A stretch of DNA of 64,000 nt, taken from NCBI RefSeq assembly GCF_040881935.1, contig NZ_JBBECH010000052.1:1-64000 (forward strand), given 5' to 3'. Positions 51,307 to 58,729 of this stretch are shown piece after piece. A program made the translations under genes and the position numbers. Positions within the stretch are counted from its first letter, which is position 1. Each line of letters begins with the position of its first letter. Source of the stretch: Saccharospirillum sp040881935. GTDB taxonomy: Bacteria; Pseudomonadota; Gammaproteobacteria; Pseudomonadales; Natronospirillaceae. The notes below the pieces were generated by a model. That model searched no databases and had not been told where the DNA came from. It saw only the letters and a list, made by a program, of their open reading frames with translations.

Positions 51307-51711
51307 ATGCAAAGTGATAAAGATGAAATTTGTGAGCTTGTTGCGAAGTGGATGAAGGCAACGAAAGAAGGTGATTCTGACACAGTACTCAGTTTGATGG
51401 CAGACGATGCTACTTTTATTGTTGCTGGCCAACCTCCTTTTGGGAAAGGAGCATTCGCGTCAGCTACAAATGCTCAGGAGACCGGATCAATGGAAATAGA
51501 TGGTGAGAGTGAAGTACTCGAGATCACCGTTGCGGGCGAATGGGCGTTCATGCTGAGTCATTTAACCGTCAAAGTAAAATCCGAAGGAACGCCTCAAATG
51601 ATCCGGGCAGGTAATACTCTCACTGTGCTTACAAAAAAAAACGGTCGCTGGCTATTGTACCGGGATGCAAATCTTCTGGTCCCAGTACAGGAATCTGGAG
51701 ATGCCACTTAA
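51307..51711 (+). CDS. SnoaL-like / DUF4440-type protein
   Basis: 134 residues from the ATG at 51307 (GGAGG seven bases upstream). NTF2-like fold: AKWMKATKEGDSDTVLSLMA, ADDATFIVAGQPPFGKGAFA, and NGRWLLYRDANLL. Such proteins bind or transform small molecules. The stop codon overlaps the ACTTAAC core of the following attC-like site, the typical cassette arrangement. Confidence 0.75.
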   Translation: MQSDKDEICELVAKWMKATKEGDSDTVLSLMADDATFIVAGQPPFGKGAFASATNAQETGSMEIDGESEVLEITVAGEWAFMLSHLTVKVKSEGTPQMIRAGNTLTVLTKKNGRWLLYRDANLLVPVQESGDAT

Positions 51712-51768
51712 CAAGATCATCAAATTCGCTCCCTACGGACGGACGCTCGCAAGCTCGCGCCGTTAGAA
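51706..51768 (+). repeat. attC-like recombination site
   Basis: 63 bp beginning ACTTAAC (RYYYAAC) and ending GCGCCGTTAGAA. The GGACGGACGCTCGC...GCTCGCGCCGTTA layout resembles cassette sites of environmental integrons, although the internal stems pair weakly and the last core base is off consensus. Confidence 0.5.
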
Positions 51769-51785
51769 CTAAAAAGGAATACAGA

Positions 51786-51968
51786 GTGAGTGACGCGATT
51801 TTTTACGTCGGTCTCGAAATATTTATTATTGGCGGAATCGGTCTGCTAATTTCAGCTTTCAAGACCAGTATTTTTTGGGGTAACAATCACAGTCACGGCG
51901 ACGTCTACTACATTGCGGCTTCGCCATCATTCCTTCATTCCGCAGTCGCGCATGCTGGCTGGCGTTAA
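51786..51968 (+). CDS. small hypothetical cassette protein
   Basis: 60 residues, GTG start with AAGGA upstream. One hydrophobic helix (YVGLEIFIIGGIGLLISAF). The second half is encoded by the attC-like sequence and the stop TAA is inside its GTTAAGC core, so the tail is probably incidental. Confidence 0.45.
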   Translation: MSDAIFYVGLEIFIIGGIGLLISAFKTSIFWGNNHSHGDVYYIAASPSFLHSAVAHAGWR

Positions 51969-51970
51969 GC
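51878..51970 (+). repeat. attC-like recombination site
   Basis: 93 bp from GGGTAAC to GTTAAGC (the latter fits GTTRRRY). GCGAC and TGCGG on the left pair with CCGCA and GTCGC on the right. It separates the small hypothetical gene from the ankyrin gene. Confidence 0.5.
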
Positions 51971-51984
51971 TTATAGGGGGTGGA

Positions 51985-52401
51985 ATGGTAAGTGAAGTTC
52001 CTGAGAAAAGGCAGGGAGTCGATGAATATGGACGGTCAGAGATTCATTACGCTAAAGATGCCAATGTCATTCAACTGATGATTGATTCAGGCACTGATAT
52101 AAACCGTCAGGATGACAATGGCTGGTGTCCCCTTCATTTCTACGCACAGGCCTGCAACATTGACGCCGTAGAGGTAGCGCTTGCGAATAATGCCGACCCG
52201 AATCTTTTAGATTCCCATGGAAATGGGCCGCTATGGACAGCCACGATGAACGCCAAAGGCAACTTTTCATGTGTGGTGGCATTACTAAAATCTGGAGCAA
52301 ATGCTACACGTAAAAACATGCATGGTCGCAGCCCGTCGGACATGGCTAACACTATCAAAGGCGGATTAGAGCGAGTATTCGCAGATGATGGTCATGCTTG
52401 A
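51985..52401 (+). CDS. ankyrin-repeat protein
   Basis: 138 residues from the ATG at 51985, with GGGGGTGG upstream. Ankyrin repeats: DANVIQLMIDSGTDINRQDD, GWCPLHFYAQACNIDAVEVA, NNADPNLLDSHGNGPLWTAT and ALLKSGANATRKNMHGRSPS. A cytoplasmic protein-binding scaffold; partner unknown. A TGACAAGGCCAG stretch shared with the attC-like site at 51200 follows the stop. Confidence 0.75.
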   Translation: MVSEVPEKRQGVDEYGRSEIHYAKDANVIQLMIDSGTDINRQDDNGWCPLHFYAQACNIDAVEVALANNADPNLLDSHGNGPLWTATMNAKGNFSCVVALLKSGANATRKNMHGRSPSDMANTIKGGLERVFADDGHA

Positions 52402-52521
52402 CAAGGCCAGTCAGCATCTCCGTTATTGATAGCTCCGGCAGAGTTAGCGTAGGTAAAATCTGGGTTCACGCAATCAGCAAGCCTGAGTCCCGCGCATGGC
52501 TGAATAAGAGGATTTTTTACG

Positions 52522-52923
52522 ATGAATGCTGTTAAACATATCAGCACCTACATAAACCGCACCCCGAAAGATGTTTATGCGTTTGCCTCCAAACCTGAAA
52601 ATCTGCCGAGCTGGGCAGCAGGTTTGGCTAGATCTGAGGTTAAAAAAGATGGGGATGCATGGGTTGCTGAAGCCCCATTCGGAAAGGCGAGGATCAGGTT
52701 TGCGGAAGCTAATGAATTTGGTGTCATGGATCATGATGTCGAACTTGATTCTGGCGTAGTAGTTCATAACCCTATGCGGGTCGTTCCGAACGGTAATGGA
52801 AGCGAATTAATATTTACCTTATTGCAGCAGCCTGGGGTATCTGAAGATCAATTCGCGGACGATGCGCAAGCCGTTTCCAAAGATCTCCGAGCGTTGAAAG
52901 AGCTTCTCGAAGGAGGCTCCTGA
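52522..52923 (+). CDS. SRPBCC/polyketide-cyclase-like protein
   Basis: 133 residues. Opening HISTYINRTPKDVYAFASKP and ENLPSWAAGLA are typical of START/SRPBCC folds that enclose a hydrophobic ligand. AGAGGA upstream of the ATG. Ligand unknown; cassette-like setting. Confidence 0.72.
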   Translation: MNAVKHISTYINRTPKDVYAFASKPENLPSWAAGLARSEVKKDGDAWVAEAPFGKARIRFAEANEFGVMDHDVELDSGVVVHNPMRVVPNGNGSELIFTLLQQPGVSEDQFADDAQAVSKDLRALKELLEGGS

Positions 52924-52984
52924 ATGGAGGCAAAATCACGAGCCCTGAGCAGACTGACGTAATGAGGATTGTTTAATCTCCACT

Positions 52985-53226
52985 TGCTGCCTGGCATATT
53001 CTGCCGAGGGTAGCCCCAACAAGCGGAAATAACGGTATCTTTTGCAGAAACCGGATACAGGCGAGCGTCTCAATGGACATGCATCATACTGACTCACTAA
53101 GAAAGCGACCACAGTTTGAATGGGTAGTGCTCAACTATGAGCTATCTATCAAAGTGAACCGGGATTTTTACGGATAATTGAGTGGTTTTTTTGAAATTCA
53201 GGCGCACCATTACCTCAGCAGGTTCT
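52985..53226 (-). pseudogene. RAYT transposase scraps (third location)
   Basis: 52985-53045 resembles the FPFVGYPQQ-encoding part of the copy at 49187, and 53072-53226 resembles the end of the gene plus its flank (shared CTGACTCACTAAGAAAGC). The two pieces are in rotated order, so this is a junction of two fragments. No coding capacity. Confidence 0.65.
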
Positions 53227-53261
53227 GAAAAAATACTAGGTTCCACAGTCAGAGGGTATGA

Positions 53262-54065
53262 ATGTCCAACAACGATCTAAAAATGATGGGGCTGGCTAAG
53301 GTTGAAATAGCTGAGTTCAATGGCATGACGGCGATCCGTAAAGAACCAGTTAATCTAACAGAAGGGTACTTTTACCGGGAAGTGCTAACTCAGTCTGGAG
53401 CTTGCGCTATCTCTGCGCCTGAATTATTGGCCTCACCGTCGGATTATGAATTGTGGATTGAATACATACCCAACGCTGTCGATAAAGATGAAACCAGTAG
53501 CTCAGATTTTATGAAGTGCCTGTCGAATCTGCATGAAGCTGAAATTCAATTGGATGACTCACAGCTGTTTCAATTCAATTGGTCAGCCGAGGACACTGAA
53601 CGAGCTATCGCCCGTTTCACAGCTAATCAACAATATATTATTACACGTGCTATCCCTTCCTACTTTGAACGCCAGCAAGCTTTGTTTGCGCCCATGGGTC
53701 CGGTTTCCGGCGATACCAATGTGTTCAATTGGGGAAGACGGTCAAATGGGGAGCTGGTGCTGTTTGACTGGGAGCGATTTGGCAAGGCATCGCCAGCGAT
53801 GGACCTTGCACCGATGATCCCAGGATTGCCACCGGTTGAGGTTATTGATCATTATTGTGACCGCTATCTCAGGGAGCGGAAAACGCCTACTTTCAATTTA
53901 GCGGAACTTCGTCAACAAGTGCTGGTAGCCATTGCCTGGCTGGTCATTGAAGTGGTGAACATTCTTCATGATCGAGAGAATGCGCAGGCTACCAAGTATA
54001 TGGACTGGTTTAACCAACAGTTTGGGTGCTGGTTAAGTAAACATCTGGCATACGTGGAAAGTTGA
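53262..54065 (+). CDS. APH-like phosphotransferase
   Basis: 267 residues with an aminoglycoside-phosphotransferase/choline-kinase fold: catalytic loop GPVSGDTNVFNWGRR (normally HGDxxxxN; here Ser replaces His) and metal-site region LVLFDWERFGKASPAMDLAP. The N-terminal lobe carries AIRKEPV with a likely ATP-binding Lys. It may phosphorylate a small alcohol or drug; resistance should not be assumed. Lies at the right edge of the accessory region. Confidence 0.75.
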   Translation: MSNNDLKMMGLAKVEIAEFNGMTAIRKEPVNLTEGYFYREVLTQSGACAISAPELLASPSDYELWIEYIPNAVDKDETSSSDFMKCLSNLHEAEIQLDDSQLFQFNWSAEDTERAIARFTANQQYIITRAIPSYFERQQALFAPMGPVSGDTNVFNWGRRSNGELVLFDWERFGKASPAMDLAPMIPGLPPVEVIDHYCDRYLRERKTPTFNLAELRQQVLVAIAWLVIEVVNILHDRENAQATKYMDWFNQQFGCWLSKHLAYVES

Positions 54066-54237
54066 ACTGTACTCGAACCATTCGAGTCAGAGTCATTGAT
54101 ATTGCATTCAGACCAATGATGCTGGTTCCGGGATAGATATAATACCGTGCTATTTGATTCCGGGTGTCTATATTCATATTCACCTCCCTTGCTTCTGCGA
54201 CTATGCTTGCACATCTTTCTATACGGAATAGCCATTC

Positions 54238-56082
54238 GTGAACAACCTTGTTTTTGAAGGCATCGCCTTTCTTGTCGCTGCAGTTCTTGCTCCCACCCTG
54301 TTTAAACGGCTTGGTTTCGGTACTGCTGTCGGTTACCTGTTCGCCGGAATTCTGATTGGTCCTTACGGGCTTCGCGTATTCAGAGATGCTGAATCGGTGA
54401 TGGACGTCGCTCAACTCGGCGTGGTGTTATTGCTGTTTGTGATCGGTCTGGATACCCGGTTGTCCCGACTGGTTGCGATGAAACGCGATATTCTTTTTGT
54501 AGGGAATGGACAGGTTTGGCTCACGGCGCTGGTATTGGGCTTCGTGGCCTGGTTATTTGGGCTGTCGATCGCCGCGGTCATTATCGTGGGGTTTGCCTTC
54601 GCGTTGTCGGGTACGGCCATTGCCTTACAACTGCTGGATGAACGGGGGGATATGTCTCGCCCGTACGGTCAAAAGAGCTTCGCCGTGTTGCTCACGCAAG
54701 ACATGCTGACCGTGCCCATACTGGCGTTGATCCCCCTGTTTTTAGTCGGTACCGGCACAGTAAGCCGAACCGGGTCAGCTATAGGGGATACCCTGCTGGC
54801 GATCGGTGTCGTCGGTGGCATTATTCTAGTTGGTCGTTATGTGCTTGATCATGTTTTCAGGTGGCTGGCGACAGGAGGCGCGCGCGAGGTGATGACCGCA
54901 GCCGCCTTGCTGGTTGTGATCTTCGCATCCCTGGCGGCAAGCTACGCCGGTCTTTCAATGGCCCTGGGGGCCTTTTTGGCCGGTGTCATGCTGGCCGGAT
55001 CATCCTATCGCCACCAGCTGCGAGCGGACGTCGAACCTTTTCGTGGGTTGTTGCTGGCTCTGTTTTTTATGAGCATTGGCATGCTGATCAACCTGGCCGA
55101 TGTCTGGAACAACATACTTCTGGTTGTGACCTTGCTGGTGGCTTACCTGGTCATCAAGGTTACCGTGGCAACGCTGGTGGCTCATTTTTCGGGTTCATCC
55201 TGGCCCGAGTCCCTGCGTTTTGGGCTGTTGCTGTCTGCGGCCGGTGAGTTTGCCTTTGTTCTGGTGCCGCTGGTGGCCGGGCAGGGTCTGATCGATGCAC
55301 AGACGACGAATATTCTGATTGCCCTGGCGGCGTTGTCGATGGTGGCGTCGCCTCCTCTGGCGGTATTGGCAGAGCGCTGGATTAAAACTCTGGATCAGCG
55401 GGAAGAAACACCCGAAGAGGACTTCGGCAATGCCCGGGGTTCAGCGCTGGTGATCGGGTTCGGCCGGTTTGGGCAAATTGCCTCACAGTTGCTGCTGGCC
55501 GAAGATATTGAAACAACCCTTATCGATTTCCGGCCCGAGCGCATTCGTGCGGCGGCGCGGTTTGGTTTTAAAGTCTATTACGGGCATGGCCTGAATCTCG
55601 ATATGCTTCGGGCCGCCGGTGCCGAACAGGCGAAACTGATTATGGTGTGTATCGATGACCCCACAGAAGCACTCGCTGCGGTAACCATGATTCGAAGTGC
55701 TTTCCCAGAGGTTCAGCTACATGCCAGGGCTTATGATCGCGGGCATGCATTGGCGTTGATGAAAGCAGGCGTCGACCATCAGGTGCGCGAAACCTTTGAG
55801 TCAGCCATTACCGCCGGGAGAGGCATGCTCGAAGCGCTGGGCGTGCCCCATGAGCAGGCCAGACGAACAGAGCACGATGTACGCCAGCGCGACCTCAAGC
55901 GCCTGGAGCTGCAGCGTTTGCAGGGCGTTGACGCGGGTGTCGACTTTTTGCACAGCAACTTGCAGCCAGAGCCACTTAAGGCACCGGATCATCCGGCAAC
56001 CTCTTTGAATACCGAAGCTGACGAGATACTGCACCAACAGCCCGGTGAGATGCCATCCAAGCCTGATGAGTTCAGTGAATAA
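54238..56082 (+). CDS. CPA2 monovalent cation:H+ antiporter, KefB/C-like, with TrkA-N domain
   Basis: 614 residues, GTG start. Twelve or so membrane helices in the first 385 residues (GYLFAGILIGPYGLRV, QLGVVLLLFVIGLDTRLSRL, LTQDMLTVPILALIPLFLVG), then a cytoplasmic RCK/TrkA-N domain (SALVIGFGRFGQIASQLLLA near 401). Expected to exchange K+ or Na+ for H+ under nucleotide or glutathione control. No KefF/G ancillary gene is adjacent. Confidence 0.9.
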   Translation: MNNLVFEGIAFLVAAVLAPTLFKRLGFGTAVGYLFAGILIGPYGLRVFRDAESVMDVAQLGVVLLLFVIGLDTRLSRLVAMKRDILFVGNGQVWLTALVLGFVAWLFGLSIAAVIIVGFAFALSGTAIALQLLDERGDMSRPYGQKSFAVLLTQDMLTVPILALIPLFLVGTGTVSRTGSAIGDTLLAIGVVGGIILVGRYVLDHVFRWLATGGAREVMTAAALLVVIFASLAASYAGLSMALGAFLAGVMLAGSSYRHQLRADVEPFRGLLLALFFMSIGMLINLADVWNNILLVVTLLVAYLVIKVTVATLVAHFSGSSWPESLRFGLLLSAAGEFAFVLVPLVAGQGLIDAQTTNILIALAALSMVASPPLAVLAERWIKTLDQREETPEEDFGNARGSALVIGFGRFGQIASQLLLAEDIETTLIDFRPERIRAAARFGFKVYYGHGLNLDMLRAAGAEQAKLIMVCIDDPTEALAAVTMIRSAFPEVQLHARAYDRGHALALMKAGVDHQVRETFESAITAGRGMLEALGVPHEQARRTEHDVRQRDLKRLELQRLQGVDAGVDFLHSNLQPEPLKAPDHPATSLNTEADEILHQQPGEMPSKPDEFSE

Positions 56083-56232
56083 CAGGCTATTACCTTGTTG
56101 CCAGGCAGTAACCTACACTGATGTCGAATCTCCCGGTCTCCGCCCGACTATAGAGTGTTCACAGGCGGACAGTCCATTTCGGACAATTTCGGCCGGTATG
56201 TAGAATCGAAGCAGCAGGCAGAGTAGATCAAC

Positions 56233-56862
56233 ATGAGCAACGTATTCGTTAACATTGGGCTTAGTCTCGATGGCTACATGGCCCCCGAAGGGATGACCAT
56301 GGAAGATCCCGGGCATAAGAATTGGGGCGAGAAGTGGGGAGCGCTAATGACCTGGCTTCTCAATCAACAGTACATGCGCGAGAAGCTTAAATTCGGCCCG
56401 GGGGGCGAGACTGGTCAAGTCAACGACATGGTTCGGTACACTTTTGAGCGCACCGGCGCCAACATCATGGGTAAGCGTATGTTCGACCAGGGCGAAGTTA
56501 GTTGGCCAGAGGAAGCTCCGTTTCACACGCCGGTATACGTTCTTACCCACGAGAAACGAGACCCATGGGTGCGCCCTGGCGGAACGACGTTTTACTTCAT
56601 CAATGAAGGTCCGGAGCGCGCGCTGGCGCTGGCTCGGGAGGCGGCGGATAAGCGTGACATACGCATCTCAGGTGGCGCAGATGTGATTCAGCAATACCTG
56701 AGTCTGGATGCTATGGACGAGCTGGAAATTGCCCTGGCCCCCGTGCTGTTCAGTGGTGGCCGGCGTCTCTTCGAGAATCTAAGCGAGCCCGGGCCAAAGT
56801 TTCGCATTGACACGGTTCTTGATGGCCCGGATGCCACACACTTGCGCTATGTCCGTCAGTAA
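56233..56862 (+). CDS. RibD C-terminal / dihydrofolate-reductase-family protein
   Basis: 209 residues. NIGLSLDGYMAPEG at the start, GANIMGKRMFDQGEVSWPEE near 74-93, DIRISGGADVIQQYLS near 140 and LFSGGRRLFENL near 175, the usual pattern of stand-alone RibD-C deaminase-reductase-like proteins. Probably an NADPH-dependent reductase of unknown substrate. Confidence 0.82.
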   Translation: MSNVFVNIGLSLDGYMAPEGMTMEDPGHKNWGEKWGALMTWLLNQQYMREKLKFGPGGETGQVNDMVRYTFERTGANIMGKRMFDQGEVSWPEEAPFHTPVYVLTHEKRDPWVRPGGTTFYFINEGPERALALAREAADKRDIRISGGADVIQQYLSLDAMDELEIALAPVLFSGGRRLFENLSEPGPKFRIDTVLDGPDATHLRYVRQ

Positions 56863-56872
56863 TAGTACCCCT

Positions 56873-57040
56873 ATGATCACGACAGACATACTACAGTTCC
56901 TCGCTGAGCTCGAAGGCCGGTTTTATCGGGCTATGGTCTCCAATGATGTCGGCAGCATCTCAAGATGCATCACAGAAGACTGGATTCTTGCCACACCAAA
57001 GGCAGGGCCGGTGCTCCGGTTCAAAAAAGTGAGAGGGTAA
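56873..57040 (+). pseudogene. truncated SnoaL/DUF4440-like gene
   Basis: From the ATG at 56873 the frame reads ITTDILQFLAELEGRFYRAM and CITEDWILATPKAGPV, the start of an NTF2-like protein, then ends after 55 residues with an unrelated tail. The family is normally 110-150 residues, so the 3' part is lost. Confidence 0.55.
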
Positions 57041-57074
57041 AGTAAAAGCACTCCCTAACCAGCCTATCAGGCTG

Positions 57075-58478
57075 TCAGAAAACCACCGTCTGGCCTTGCT
57101 TTGGAATGGTTGCTTTAATGCCGTGTTCCTCCCAAAGCTTGCTTGCCAAAGTATCCTGAGCTTTGGGTTCACCGTGCACTAAATAGAAGTCAGGCTTGCT
57201 GGTGAAACCGGCGGCCCAATCTAGCAATTCCTGTTGTCCGGCGTGTGCCGAAAAGCCGCCGATTGTTTCTATGCGGGCATTGACCACAAATTCATCGCCA
57301 AACATTTTAATGGTTTTCAGGCCGTCCACCAGCAGCCGACCCAGTGTTCCCTGGGCCTGATAACCACAGAAAATAACGGTTGTTTTGCGGTCCCATATTC
57401 TGTTTTTAAAGTGGTGACGTATTCGGCCACCGGTACACATACCACTGCCAGCGATGATTAGCGCACCGCTTTTAATCCGGTTGATCGCCATCGATTCGTC
57501 TGTAGTGGAGGTAACCGATAGCCTGGGCAGAAAGTCTTTGAGGAAGGTTGTGTCTGTATCGCACAGTTCGTCGACGCCGTCGCAATCGAGGGTGTGAAGC
57601 CAATGGTCATAGACTTGAGTGACTTTGTGACCCATGGGTGTGTCCAGATATATTTGCCAGCCATCCAGCGTCCCGCGCTGATGCATGGCACCGAGATGAT
57701 ACAGGACCTCTTGCGTCCGGCCCACGGCGAACGCCGGAATCAGTACATTGCCGCCTTGCGCCCAGGTTTCACTGAGTACCTGCTCCAGTTGCTTGATTGA
57801 GTCGGGCATTGAGCGATGGTTCCGATCGCCGTAGGTGCTTTCCATAAGAACGATGCTGGCGTCGGATAGATGAATCGGATCGTTCATCAGCGGTGTGTCT
57901 TTCTTGCCGAGGTCACCGCTAAACACCAGCTTCTTGGTTTGGTTGCGTTCGGTAAACTGCAACTGAACGATGGCGGAACCGAGGATGTGACCGGCATCGA
58001 ACAAAGTGACATCAAGGCCGGGTAGCAACGGATAGGTTTCCTGATACTCAATGCCCAGGCATAGCGAATATACGGTTTGCAGGTCTTCCCGGGTATACAG
58101 AGGTTCGATGGGTGGTTTGCCTTTGCGAATGAGCTGCCGATTCTTGCGCTCCAGATCTCTCTCGTAGAGACCGGCGGCATCCTCCAGCATGATCGGCAAC
58201 AGTTCGGCGGTTTCCCGTGTGCAGAGAATCGGCCCGCGGAAGCCGTTTCTTACCAGGATGGGCAACAGGCCGGAATGGTCCATATGGGCGTGTGACAGGA
58301 CGAGAGCATCGATGCCTGGGGCGTCAAAATCGAACGTTTCATTGCCGAGCCGGTCGACGGCATCGCCGCCCTGATGCATGCCGCAATCGAGCAGAATCCG
58401 GCCGATACCGGGAATCCCGACATGATGGCAGGAGCCGGTGACTTCCTGCGCGGCACCCAGAAACTGGACAGTAGCCAT
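57075..58478 (-). CDS. MBL-fold beta-CASP ribonuclease
   Basis: 467 residues. Metallo-beta-lactamase motifs: LSHAHMDHSGLLP near 60 (HxHxDH), DAGHILGSA near 160, FSGDLGKKD; beta-CASP motifs: PAFAVGRTQEVLYHL, IAGSGMCTGGRIRHHFKNR, GYQAQGTLGRLL, GGFSAHAGQQEL and VHGEPKAQ. Related proteins are RNA exo/endonucleases of the CPSF-like group. Cytoplasmic; converges on the truncated gene at 56873. Confidence 0.9.
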   Translation of the reverse strand: MATVQFLGAAQEVTGSCHHVGIPGIGRILLDCGMHQGGDAVDRLGNETFDFDAPGIDALVLSHAHMDHSGLLPILVRNGFRGPILCTRETAELLPIMLEDAAGLYERDLERKNRQLIRKGKPPIEPLYTREDLQTVYSLCLGIEYQETYPLLPGLDVTLFDAGHILGSAIVQLQFTERNQTKKLVFSGDLGKKDTPLMNDPIHLSDASIVLMESTYGDRNHRSMPDSIKQLEQVLSETWAQGGNVLIPAFAVGRTQEVLYHLGAMHQRGTLDGWQIYLDTPMGHKVTQVYDHWLHTLDCDGVDELCDTDTTFLKDFLPRLSVTSTTDESMAINRIKSGALIIAGSGMCTGGRIRHHFKNRIWDRKTTVIFCGYQAQGTLGRLLVDGLKTIKMFGDEFVVNARIETIGGFSAHAGQQELLDWAAGFTSKPDFYLVHGEPKAQDTLASKLWEEHGIKATIPKQGQTVVF

Positions 58479-58729
58479 AGTAAGACCCTATAGACCGAGA
58501 TAACTCAGTCTAGCTGACATTGAGCTAATATCTGGTGGATTTCTGCTGGCCCGTAACAAACCAGGGAAAAGTCAATGTGAAGCTTATTTTTGTCATTTCA
58601 CATTGATCTGCATCCATATTGAGCTCATCGACAATGCTAAGCTTTATCGGACCAGTGTGGTTTCCGGGAACTGAGAACGCACAGTCGTATCTTATAGATC
58701 TGGCTTACCCCATCGCAGGGACCGAACAC

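Noticed and set aside
52396..52452. attC-like site after the ankyrin gene
   Set aside because: Shares TGACAAGGCCAG with the site at 51200 but its 3' core GTTAGCG does not fit and the arms do not pair.
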